The notes beneath the pieces were generated by a model. The model made no database searches and had not been told where the DNA came from. It worked only from the letters and a program-made list of their open reading frames with translations. Shown one piece after another: positions 55,701-64,000 of a stretch of 64,000 nucleotides of DNA. The stretch lies in NCBI GenBank assembly GCA_903813345.2, contig CAIIXF020000001.1:4588001-4652000 (forward strand), given 5' to 3'. Position numbers and translations under genes: made by a program. Position 1 is the first letter of the stretch; each line of letters begins with the position of its first letter. The stretch is from Owenia fusiformis (taxonomy: Eukaryota; Annelida; Polychaeta; Sabellida; Oweniidae).

Positions 55701-57054
55701 CATTCATTTATCCAAGATGTACAAATGTCATTCGTGTGCATGAATATATTTTTCTAGACATTATGGCACAATTGTCTATAGATTTTTTTTTTCAGGTTCA
55801 TCTGCTTGCCTTTGAAGCAGTTTAAAGGAATTCTATGCGACAAAAATAACAAAATATTTTTTGATTGATAAAATCATGGATTATAAATCTGAAAGTGTTT
55901 TCTCTTCTTATAACATTGGGTAAGACTACAATATAAGTCAAAGTGGTTTAAACTTTATATTGGGACTTTAAATGAGGTGTTTGTGTGACACTTTTTCTAG
56001 ATTACATACGAAATCAATGAAGTCACATATAGTTGTAAGCTAGAGACTCGAGTAAGCTAGGAGTATTCAGTCCAAAAGTTTCTTTTTTCTTTTCCGTGAC
56101 CACTTTATTTAGTCAAGTGAACTCGACTTAATGTTGTTATTTCACGTTTCTTTTTGACGATTTGGATATTTGTTTTTTATTTTTGTTTTCAACATTTGCG
56201 TCGAGGATATTTAGCCCAGTATATTGCGGTAAATGCTTTTCTGCCCTCTATGCCCAACAAAAGTTACACAGATGAGATAATGGATCCAATGCTTCAACTA
56301 GCATGTATTAAATCTTACCTTAAATACAGGAAACACTTGATAATTGAAGAAATGTAATCATTTTCGTATATGTTTGAACCAATTTCCAATATGGCTCTCA
56401 AGGTCACTGAATACAGTCTAAATGTAAAACCATGCAACCAAAACGAAATCGTAATTATTTATTACAAACATATCTGTTTAGTGTTTTCGGTTTCTTCACC
56501 CTCTTTGGTGTCCGGAGAGGAGATAATCGCCAGAAGCCGCCTTCCTCCCCCTGTACAACTTTTTCGAGTGGAAATCTTGATCTCAATATGGCTGCCGTAG
56601 TTTATTGTAATTTCGTTTTTCGTTTCACCTAAACTTTTATTTTTACACGATCATCACCCAGAATGCATCTACACTTTGGGAAAAAAATTGTTTTCAGAAA
56701 AATACTTATACTTCTTCAATTATCAAGTGTTTGACGTGTGTAAGGTAGGATTTAATACATTATAGATGAAGAACTTATTCTAATACATCATTTGTGTGAT
56801 TTTGGTTGCCGAAACAGGCCAGGAAAGCGTTTCCCGCAATTTCCAATAAGGTAATTTTTACGACCCTAGTATGCAAGAAAATAATAGAAAATAAATATCC
56901 AAACTATCAAAAAATAACGAGAAATATAGCATACGATGGTCGGATTTATATGACTAACTTTATTAGGCGAGACTCTTGACCTCACCTTTTCTGGTTTCTT
57001 CTTCAATTTTACAAGTTCATCTCTCGTCGGTATTGTTCCTCCATCGCATCCCAT
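46739..57054 (-). CDS. RTF2: Replication termination factor 2 homologue, 8 coding exons
   Basis: RTF2 is a replisome-associated nuclear protein; in vertebrates it is removed from stalled forks by the proteasome. Exons (minus): 57054-56986, 55059-54965, 54678-54588, 53575-53439, 53238-53160, 48171-48058, 47569-47524, 47016-46739. Total 909 bases, 302 residues, against about 306 in human. Signatures: the invariant N-terminus MGCDGGTIPTRDELV; HCAITQEPL.SPIVACELGRLYNK; RYICPVVGIEMNGKHKFCFV; SCGCVVSERAIKEIKENVCHKCG (atypical RING-like Cys/His cluster); ADIVVLNGTEDDV; a lysine-rich linker; and the conserved end SLFTTSEAGKKAKTAHWVT. Intron 5 contains a GT14 gene on the opposite strand. Intron 1 contains an inverted-repeat pair and intron 3 a hAT-type element. 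The exon 5 donor adjoins a 53-bp tandem repeat. Confidence 0.97.
47185..47290. repeat. Short palindromic repeat in RTF2 intron 7
   Basis: GAGGAGCGGGCAGGATATATT near 47208 pairs imperfectly with AATATATCCATCCCACTCCCG near 47267 (each quoted in part). Looks like a ~100-bp MITE; no target duplication found. Confidence 0.5.
47690..47970 (-). mobile_element. Palindromic transposon-like element, copy 2
   Basis: On the minus strand it reads ATATAGACTGAAGAGCAGG, GCAGGGCTAG.(A/C)ACAAACG, GAGTGAGGGGTTC(A/G)AA and GCTTTTGT(A/G)CCTA, in the same order as the element at 23966-24215. More diverged. RTF2 intron 6. Confidence 0.7.
49475..50959 (+). CDS. GT14 family beta-1,6-N-acetylglucosaminyltransferase-like protein, nested in RTF2 intron 5
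   Basis: 494-residue type II Golgi membrane protein of the core-2/I-branching glycosyltransferase family, which add branching GlcNAc to O-glycans using UDP-GlcNAc. Short cytosolic tail, membrane segment about residues 12-30, stem to ~150, catalytic domain 154-440. Seen: PIAYILSVHHN (154-164), LYCIHLDKKS (181-190), CFDNVMVSSKLENV (204-217), NLAGTDFPLKTKEEIV (247-262), SGVEYYLASYKFV (318-330), FPEKTYWATLQR (351-362), CEGMYTGNVCVLG (395-407), FAGKLDLYYDHYALYC (421-436). Sequons at N93, N143 and N313. Single coding exon, as in several GCNT genes; the first of two adjacent ATGs is taken. The residue three before WAT is Lys, with Glu one place earlier. Exact acceptor specificity unknown; xylosyltransferase relatives are less likely from length and motifs. 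Confidence 0.9.
   Translation: MMLYLKRFKARMLLVTIICLSLALLMYNIFWNDPIHANPEFAKWQKIFDESNKPRGVFVAKNDSYDAIDHDDNVIDDPIDEPFISRVKQFKLNCSGIINGDAQVISETKIALHGSNKEVISSDYFITATKTCREFRKDFGYSNITVSDIEKEFPIAYILSVHHNVEQVEFLLRNIYSSQNLYCIHLDKKSTESFQDAIQYIARCFDNVMVSSKLENVVIGGPGRLKGEINCMRDLLNKDQQWKYAINLAGTDFPLKTKEEIVQHLKTLNGQNDIAGVEQFDESRTKYVHKMVGSSDNWVVAKTDELKQPPPLNISLYSGVEYYLASYKFVQHVVFDYLATSLLKWSLDTLFPEKTYWATLQRQQGTPGGTLDTTWRTMARIMKLKSTEGKYNPPCEGMYTGNVCVLGVEDLPYIANQDRLFAGKLDLYYDHYALYCMMERLAPSFRQMNKHIVADQQAIPRLLVDKPNEANNVINPGHEVVNPIRENNVVEVNL
52946..53159. repeat. 53-bp tandem repeat abutting the RTF2 exon 5 donor
   Basis: Four units (CAAACCACTATGACATGTCC...GGAGAAACTTCCTTA) starting at 52947, 53000, 53053 and 53106, 53 bases apart. 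Each unit ends CCTTAC; the last CCTTAC (53154-53159) is the functional GTAAGG donor of exon 5 on the minus strand, so the upstream copies are near-identical decoy donors inside the intron. Confidence 0.93.
53857..54326. mobile_element. hAT-type non-autonomous element, 470 bp
   Basis: Ends TAGTGTTGTCGCGATTAATC and (complement) TAGTGTTGTAGCGATGTGGC; flanks 53849-53856 and 54327-54334 are both GTTGGAAT, an 8-bp duplication. Both ends are rich in CATCGATG repeats. TAGTG-type ends and 8-bp duplication are typical hAT. It lies in RTF2 intron 3. Confidence 0.92.
56110..56925. repeat. Inverted pair of a dispersed repeat in RTF2 intron 1
   Basis: The left arm (about 56213-56355, plus direction) and right arm (about 56697-56845, minus) share ATTGCGG(G/T)AAATGC-like, TACACAGATGA/CACACAAATGA and ACACTTGATAATTGAAGAA. 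Both match 9274-9412 in MCM6 intron 1. The pair spans about 0.8 kb and lies about 60 bases downstream of the exon 1 donor. Confidence 0.75.
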
Positions 57055-57400
57055 GTTGGTTTAGCAATATTTCCTCAGATTTATACAGTAATTATATAAG
57101 TATTTACAAGAAAATAAAAGTTCGTAAAAACAAATAAAATGACAACTCTACTCCGAGTAGATCAGTTCGGTATTTCCGGTTTGCAATAGTCAATAATAAA
57201 ATCAATATCTAATGAATGTTTTCAATATTTATTGAATCATTATGATAAATTGTCATATCAAAAGTTGCTATTGGTCTTACAACTTCCAATAAAACCATGT
57301 TTTTTTGTAATATAAATAAAATGAGAAAGTACTAAAGTTGTGATTGTCACAGTGGAAATCAGGAATTGGGAAAAAAGGAACAGAACTTACGGTAAGTTAC
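57055..57400. promoter_or_regulatory. RTF2 promoter region, possibly bidirectional
   Basis: Upstream of the RTF2 ATG. An ETS-type ACCGGAAAT lies on the minus strand at 57180-57172, and no TATA box is seen. On the plus strand a strong-looking donor, ACTTACG|GTAAGT, lies at 57391/57392; it could end an untranslated first exon of the plus-strand gene whose coding exon is at 61496. That link is conjecture. Confidence 0.4.
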
Positions 57401-58079
57401 CTACATATGTTTCTTTCCATATTTTCACAAATATAGGGACGTGAATGGTAAGTTTATTATTTCATACATTCATTCATAGGACCAATGAAGTAATGATTGC
57501 GTAAATTAGTAGATTGAAGCGTAAATTTGCTCTAGAAGTTGAGGTCCAAAAATAAGATAATTTTTTGAAAATATTTTTGCATTGAACTGAAGCAGTAAAC
57601 ATAAGGTGCGGATCCAGGATTTTGTGTTAGGGGGGGCGTCTTATAATAATTGTGAGCGAAGCGAACTGTGTGAGTGAGCACAGCAATCTGTTTGACTGAG
57701 CGAATCGAACGAGCGTGACAATATGAATATGGGGGAGGCAGGGAGTGTGATGCTTTTGTATTAAGTGATGATGATTTTAAAATGATTTTAGAAATTTCAC
57801 ACTACAATTCACATTCACACTACAATTGTATATACTCCGCACGCAAGCACACCTAGTACGAAATATCCTCAAGATGAGTCTGTACTGTAATAGAAGAAGA
57901 AGAAGAAGGGTCTGAAATTGAACACCATTTGCTGCATTCTGACCAATTTCAAAGCGAGAATAGACCATAAAACATGGAACCTGGCCAATCTGAGAGGAAA
58001 AAACATGGAAAATATTTCGGAGAGAGCCTTTTTGAAGTGAACTAAAACAAGGGAGTAAAATTTATTACTTTCACTCACT

Positions 58080-58720
58080 TGTCTGTCTGTCCATCCATCT
58101 GTCTGTCAACAATTGGCCTGTTTTAAAACCTCTGTCGATAGGATTTCCATTTTGAGTTATTTTCGTTTAAAGTCTACATGTATATAGAAAACCCTCCTAT
58201 GACTCCTGGTTCAAAAGCTCGCCTATTTCCAAAATGGTCGCCATTTTTGTGTTGCTATATTCACTTTTGGCCCATTTCCTAGCTTTCCAAATAATTTCAG
58301 GTGTCCTGCTTTGTAAAAAGCCATGTCACTTTAAAGAATTTTGTTTCAAAAGATCAGCAAAAAATTATATCCGTTTTTTTATTTTCAGCCATTTTAGTTA
58401 ACATTGATTTGTCCATCTGTCTCGCGAAATCCACTTTTGAACCATTTGCCTTAAAACCTCTGTTGATAGGATTCCCGCTTTAAGTTATTTTTGTTCAACA
58501 TCAATACAGAAAACTCCCCTATGACTCCTGGTTCAAAACCTCACCATTTTTGTCTCGCGAAATTCACTTTTGGCCTATTTCCTAGCTTTACAAATAATTT
58601 TAGGAGTCCTGCATTGTAAAAAGCCATGTCACTGTAAAGAGCAGTTGTATGAAATAATTTTGTGACAAAAAAATCTGCAAAAAATTATTTCCGTTTTTTA
58701 GCTCGCATGGTGAGCTTTTT
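58080..58720. repeat. Two-copy tandem duplication, ~310-bp unit
   Basis: CTATGACTCCTGGTTCAAAA (58196 and 58517), TTCACTTTTGGCC.ATTTCC (58259 and 58567) and AAAAAGCCATGTCACT.TAAA (58314 and 58617) each occur twice in the same order. Preceded by TCTGTC repeats and ending near GCTCGCATGGTGAGC. Confidence 0.8.
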
Positions 58721-59145
58721 TTTATTTTCTGTAAGGTGAGATATTCTTTGAGAAAAGTGTTAATTTGGCAAAAACTATGCGCTGATGAATAAATTATTGG
58801 TCACTTTAGAAATTATGCAAAATTAAAAGACCCTGATTCTGATTCGAAATTTTATTGAGTACTTTGAATTAAAAAAATAAGTAATCAAATGACCATATTG
58901 AAACAGTATATGAAAAAGTAGAAACATATGTACAAGGCCTAACTCTTGTATATCTCAGATAATATGCAGCAAAGCTGTGGCCTTTTGTAATTTAGGGAAT
59001 TTCAGCCATGTTGATTTTTTCAAAAGTAACAACATTTTCTTATGAGTTGTAAAAAGAATACAGAAGAAACAAAACTTTTGTTTGGTACCTGTAGGCAATT
59101 TAATTTTGTTTGCAATCCTGATATAATATTTCAGCAGCTCATGCA

Positions 59146-59203
59146 GGACTTCTTTATAAGATCAACACAGCACTGCTATTCTGGTGATCATAGCTCATGT
59201 CTC
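59146..59203 (+). pseudogene. Decayed partial duplicate of the exon at 61496
   Basis: GACTTCTTTATAAGATCAAC is shared exactly with 61499-61518, and similarity continues (about 50 of 58 positions by eye) through CTGGTGATCATAG. Small losses relative to the intact exon put the copy out of frame, and the rest of the exon is missing. It lies in the same presumed gene, 2.35 kb upstream. Confidence 0.75.
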
Positions 59204-60060
59204 ATAAAAGTTCATATTCATATAAAATTTATCCATAATTGAGGCTATAGAAAGGAATTCAATCAATGTCCTAATTGTCCTTTTGCGCTCAAAGAGAAGT
59301 GCTTTTTGGGTTGATCGATGTTCATTGTTCCTTGTAGATTGAAAAGGCATAGTTTAGATGCCTAAAATCAGCACAATTGGTGCGATGGTGAAAAAGCTAT
59401 AGACAAATCACTATCATGTCTATACTTAAGTTAGTGGTATGTGTTTATAATCATATTGATTTGGAACACTTTTTGAAGTTCACACAAAAACTATGTGTAC
59501 TGTCTACTAAATAAGTTTATTAGCACTAGCATCAGATGCAAAAGTAATTATCTGTTGAGTTTGATAAGTTTATAAATACCAATGTCCAAAAATTATTTTA
59601 GTATATGCTTTTAGTATACATGTATACAATCTTCTTTTTATCATTAACTCTTAACCTTTCATAGCCATACTTAACAGTTGTATATTTATGAAAGAATCAT
59701 ATTGATTTAGAACATATTTACAAAAGTACATCTAAAGATATTTTTGAGATTTCCAACTTCAACTATTGCTATTTTCTGTGCAGACATGTACTGTTATTTC
59801 ATGATGGTTTGCACCAGATAACGATAAAACCATGCAGTAAATAGGAAAGAATCTAATTATAACTCAAAATATTGCAAAAAAACTTAATCTATTGGTTCTA
59901 TTTGAATTTTTGTCATCAGGCAAATTAGAAGAGAACAGTGGTAAAATTATTTGAAATTACAATTACATCATGGAAACATTTGCACATTTCATCAAAACAA
60001 GCAGAGAATTTGCTAAAAATAACTTGTGGAAATTGCTTGCCTATATGCTAATGAAACCCC

Positions 60061-60326
60061 CAAGGAGGATTGACTCCCAGGGTGCCAACTCAATGTTCTG
60101 CCACATATGAAGTCATGTTGTAATTTAATTCAAAATTAAACTGCCACCATTTTTTCACTTCAGAATTTCAATTGCCGTCTTGTTTCCAAACAAAGAAATT
60201 CAAAACATACAAGAAGTGATCAAGATATTAGTTTACATCTTTTGGATCGCTGATTATGAATTTGTAGTCAGTTAAAATGACATTTTCAATGTTGTCAGCA
60301 ATCAAGTTCAAAATTGAATATCCTTG
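60061..60326. mobile_element. Second copy of the CAAGGAGGATTG MITE, degraded
   Basis: Left end CAAGGAGGATTGACTCCC (one change from the 22127 copy); interior TTCACTTCA.AATTT and ACAAGAAGTGATCAAGATAT conserved; right end reduced to TATCCTTG. No target duplication is visible. Confidence 0.8.
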
Positions 60327-61495
60327 TAAGGTGTAAGATAATCTTGAGATTGGGTTCAAAATTTGTTTCATTTTTTCAGAGAAAATGTTAATAAGGCACT
60401 TTGTAAGTTTAAAAACAGTTCAACATTTTTACTCGTACTTTTAAAAGAGCATGTCACCATGACTTATTGCATTTTTACTTGAGATGAGAACAAGTGGAAA
60501 GGATTACTTCTTCCCTTGGAAGAAATATCTGAATTGATATCAAAACTGCATCAATAGCTAATAGTGTGCTAATTATGATGTTTAGCTTTATATATCTCTA
60601 TATAATATAAAAATGCAGAATTCTAGGCCATGATTTCATTGTTGTTTTATCACAATATTATTCACATTTTAGGTAATTTGAGTTCAAGCTGTTAGAGCCA
60701 AGCTGCAAATGATGATTTAGAACCTGCATAAGAGCTGACGCTATATCTCATCAAAGCAATGGTTAATGTTATTGGAAAGCTGTGACACAAACCCAGTTAG
60801 GACACACTCTGTATGCCAGGACAATGGTAATTTCATTTCTTCTATCGATTTTTTATTAGATTTCTAAGTTTATTGGAAGATGTAATCAGAATGGTTGGGT
60901 AATAAGAATTATTGAAGATTGATTTGGTGAATCTGGCATGACTTCATTACCCTGATGTTGTTAAGCACATTCTACAGCCTAAACTGAGTTTCCAGTATCA
61001 TTTATGCATCTTATGCTCGGAGAAATGGTGAAATTGAAGCAATTGAACTGCACAGTGAATCTAATGTTCTAGTATGCCATAGAGAATGATTAATTATACA
61101 CTCTAATTGGTTAACAAACATCCTAAAATAATTCAATATCCTAAAGTGTTTTTCTATCAATTTATTGTTCTGATCAATGATCTCCTCTTGATGTCTAATG
61201 TCTGTATACAAAAGGTGCACAAAAAGCATATTGCAGGTTCTACTTATGGGTAAAGAACAACATATTTAACTCTTGACCAAGCAATGCATGTATTTTACTA
61301 CATTTTCCTTGAGTTGAAGGATATTTCAAAAATTGTCTTCAAAATGTGCCAAAAAAGCGTTGTGAAATAATAAGTTGGCATACTGTAGTAGGTTAGCCTA
61401 TACATTTTTGGCATAATTTTAATCAAACCCTGGAGAGGTCAGTAAGTCCAGTAATGACATTACTATATAATCTAATTGCTGTTTTTGCATTTCAG

Positions 61496-61633
61496 GCACG
61501 ACTTCTTTATAAGATCAACATAGCGCTGCTATTTCTGGTGATCATAGCGCTATGCCTCCAGTTCAAGGTGGGGCACTTTCTCACTCAGATCTTCACCAAA
61601 CTTGAAATTCCCACAGATATAGATTCTGAAGAG
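61496..61633 (+). CDS. Internal exon of an unidentified membrane protein
   Basis: 138 bases, 46 codons, phase 0 at both ends: acceptor TTGCATTTCAG|GC and donor GAAGAG|GTAAGTG are both strong. It encodes a hydrophobic segment (INIALLFLVIIALCLQF) followed by an amphipathic stretch ending PTDIDSEE. I do not recognise the protein; neighbouring exons must be in introns on either side that I could not identify, or beyond 64000. A decayed copy of its 5' half at 59146 shows that this part has been duplicated. Confidence 0.65.
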
Positions 61634-64000
61634 GTAAGTGAAGATATATTGTTTTAGAGATATGCACATAGTACCTCCTCCCCCCACTGGAGTTCCCCAT
61701 TATGCCTGCTAATTAATTTTGGTCCCATCCATTAAATTTTATATTTCAAAGTATGATTCTAACCCAGTGATTGCACTTTATTTGCACTTAAAGTGTCCTA
61801 AAATTGGCCATGTTTCGGAAACAAAAAATTGATCAAGTTTTGTTGGATACCTCCCCACCCAGATGTGATTATGCATGTGTGTAATAATAAATTGTTGACA
61901 CTGTTTGTTTATTAGTTATAGCACAAGTTAAAGTTTTTGTAATGACAGTATTAGCTGTTTTGTTGATTCAGTTTTATGTCACTACTCAAAAAGTGGTGAC
62001 ATATTGTTGGGTCTATCTCCCAGGCTAATTATGTTAATTACGACTGTATATACAGGATATACCAAAGCGGTATTGCTCACCTGCATTGGTGGTAAACAAA
62101 ATACAATACAATACAATACAATACTACACCAGCTTCCTGAGGTGATATATCATCATGGCCTTAACTTAATGAAGTGATATATCATTATGGCTTCAACTTA
62201 ATGAGGTAACATATTATTATGGCCGCAACTTATCAAGTGTGCATTCGTTATATCCCATATATCGACCCGTCAGCTGAAATAATGGTTATCCAATTAGCAT
62301 TTGAATAGATTTCATTGCCTACTGCTGAGAAGTTTGGTAGGCACTGTTTACATAATCTTTAAATGACAGAAAATGAGGGGTATCATTCATAATACCAATA
62401 GGTTATCCTGAACTCTGTTGCTTTAATAGGTTTATTGCATGATAACCATCTCAAACTACAATCAAATGACAACATGTTCGCTGGAAACCTCTTAACATAT
62501 CTTGTACATGATCATGATATCATATCACCAATAGGTGGAATATTTTCTAGCGAACACGCACCTAGTGATATATCATTGTGGCTTCGATTGAATGATACTT
62601 ACATATTTTTAGACCTGTATAGTCAATGTAGAGACAATGTCATAAACGTGTTCAGATACATAAGCAGGGGTTTCATTAGCAGCAGGCAACAGGCGATTTT
62701 CACCGATTGTTTTCACAAAATCGCCGTTTTTTTTCAGGAACTTTTCAAACTTTCCAGATTGAATTTATGATTTCCATTAATTTTGCCTGTTGTTTTCATT
62801 TATCTAGCCTGTTGTGAGAAATTCTAGTGAAACCCCTGCATAAGGTTTGAGTCTCTAATTCTGTTGCAACCAGGTGGTGACATCTTGTTACTATGTAACC
62901 ATGTTCAAGTTATAATTCTGTTGCTATAGTTTCATTAATGTTGCATATTTCAGCCCCAACACTGGCACAATGATAAACATGTGGTAATAATGATATCAGT
63001 CAGTTATGATTATTTAATTAACGCTTCATATCCTTTAGTGATCAATGTCTCTTTGTGCAGAATGTCTCACATTGCTGGAAATCCTTCAGTGGTCACCAAT
63101 ACCCCCCTCACCCCCAACCCAGTGCAGAATGCCCCATATAACTTGACACACTCCAGTTGTAATCTATGCCCCCAGTGCAGAATGTCCCACATTGCACATA
63201 TCCTCCAGTGGTCAATGTCCTCCAGTGATCACTATTTTCTAATAATAATAATCATAGACATCCTAAGTTGTCCTTATATCGACAATGCTGAACCATCTAG
63301 TTAAACCATCAATGCAACTTAAAGATTCGACATCGAGATTAATTAAGATACGACATCAAGATTATTTAAGATAGGCCTACGTCAAGATGATAAATTGTCC
63401 CAATATAGATAAGTTTATTATGAATGCTTTTGCTTTATTTATTTAACGAATATTTAGCTGCATGGTGCATGATTATTGCTGGATCCATTGCCAAATGTGC
63501 TGCTTGCTGTAATAAAGATGCATGCAATGAAAGGTAATTATAATAAATGTTATTTTGATTTTCAAACCAATAGGGCCTTATTTCTTTATTTTAATCAGGT
63601 TTATAACAAGCAAATGCAGTGTTTAACATGTCTGATGTAAATATATAGCTAAAGGTTTATGGAGAGGTGTTCTCATTAAGAGATTCTCAGGGAATATCTA
63701 ACAAATGTGACTGAAAATGAGTGTTTACTTGATAGAGGTAGTCACATGCACAAGTTTGACTGTACATCAAAAGGAATCTTCCATGTGCCATATAAGAGGA
63801 GATGAAAACATAATTATAGATGTGATTATGTCCAATATGGATATAGGCAACTGAACCATTACATGTTTAGAACTCCTCTGTATATTCTCAATTCCTTAGT
63901 CCATTTCTTGGCATTTTACAAGTAATAATATGACTATTATGACATGCAACTCTGTCTACATGAAAAGATTTGGAAAGAAATCTGCCTTGCCTCCCTGCCA
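61634..64000. other. Downstream intronic or intergenic sequence
   Basis: Contains an AATAC pentamer run (62095-62127), a ~41-bp repeat with ATATCAT.ATGGC.T.AACTTAATGA (62140-62235), the 174-bp MITE (62665-62838) and a loose repeat of CAGAATGTC.CACATTGC and CCTCCAGTG (63058-63230). No further exon recognised. Confidence 0.5.
62665..62838. mobile_element. 174-bp MITE with GGGGTTTCATTAG ends, copy 2
   Basis: CAGGGGTTTCATTAGCAGCA at the left, TTCTAGTGAAACCCCTG at the right; flanks 62659-62664 and 62839-62844 are both CATAAG. Same length as 37695-37868. Confidence 0.9.

Noticed and set aside
57600-57740. GAGCGAAGCGAAC-rich stretch as a possible element end
   Set aside because: Resembles a dispersed repeat seen in other invertebrates, but no inverted end or second copy is present in the window.
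62435-63304. ORFs of 111 and 107 residues
   Set aside because: The first crosses into a MITE, the second is made of a loose tandem repeat; neither has splice or domain support.

Overview
The window is intron-rich, AT-rich animal nuclear DNA. All genes have canonical metazoan GT-AG structure (one GC-AG exception) and metazoan-type proteins, and introns and spacers are packed with short inverted-repeat transposons. The style of the repeats suggests a marine invertebrate (lophotrochozoan or invertebrate deuterostome), but the sequence alone does not settle the phylum.

Layout. (1) 400-4405, minus: 5' two-thirds of a cytosolic Hsp70/Hsc70 gene, running off the left edge, with a TATA box and a perfect heat-shock element upstream. 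(2) 5139-22688, plus: complete MCM6 gene, 18 coding exons, 816 codons, head-to-head with Hsp70 and preceded by two tandem E2F-type sites. Its intron 1 holds a hAT-type element with a LINE fragment inside it; intron 5 holds a 4.2-kb double array of ~447-bp units full of AGGTCA half-sites. (3) 24499-26187, minus: intronless gene for a 562-residue Asn/Gln/Pro-rich protein with a C-terminal Cys/His cluster, function unknown. (4) 28517-39580, plus: NIPA-like (NIPAL2/3-type) magnesium-transporter gene, 12 coding exons, 416 codons, with a possible 60-bp cassette exon and a long 3' region. (5) 46739-57054, minus: complete RTF2 gene, 8 coding exons, 302 codons. (6) 49475-50959, plus: an intronless GT14 (core-2 beta-1,6-GlcNAc-transferase-like) gene nested antisense inside RTF2 intron 5. 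(7) 57055-64000: mostly repeats, with one convincing plus-strand exon of an unidentified membrane protein (61496-61633) and a decayed partial copy of it 2.35 kb upstream.

Exon chains for MCM6, NIPAL-like and RTF2 were assembled by hand; each total is divisible by three and close to the family's usual length. MCM6 (replicative helicase subunit) and RTF2 (replisome-associated factor) are both replication genes, but nothing here shows that their linkage is functional.

At least ten short transposon families can be delimited by terminal inverted repeats, several with exact target-site duplications (hAT-type 8 bp, piggyBac-type TTAA, two families with 9 bp, mariner-type TA). The most unusual structure is the AGGTCA-rich array in MCM6 intron 5. 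No retrovirus, LTR element, CRISPR array, tRNA or rRNA gene was recognised.
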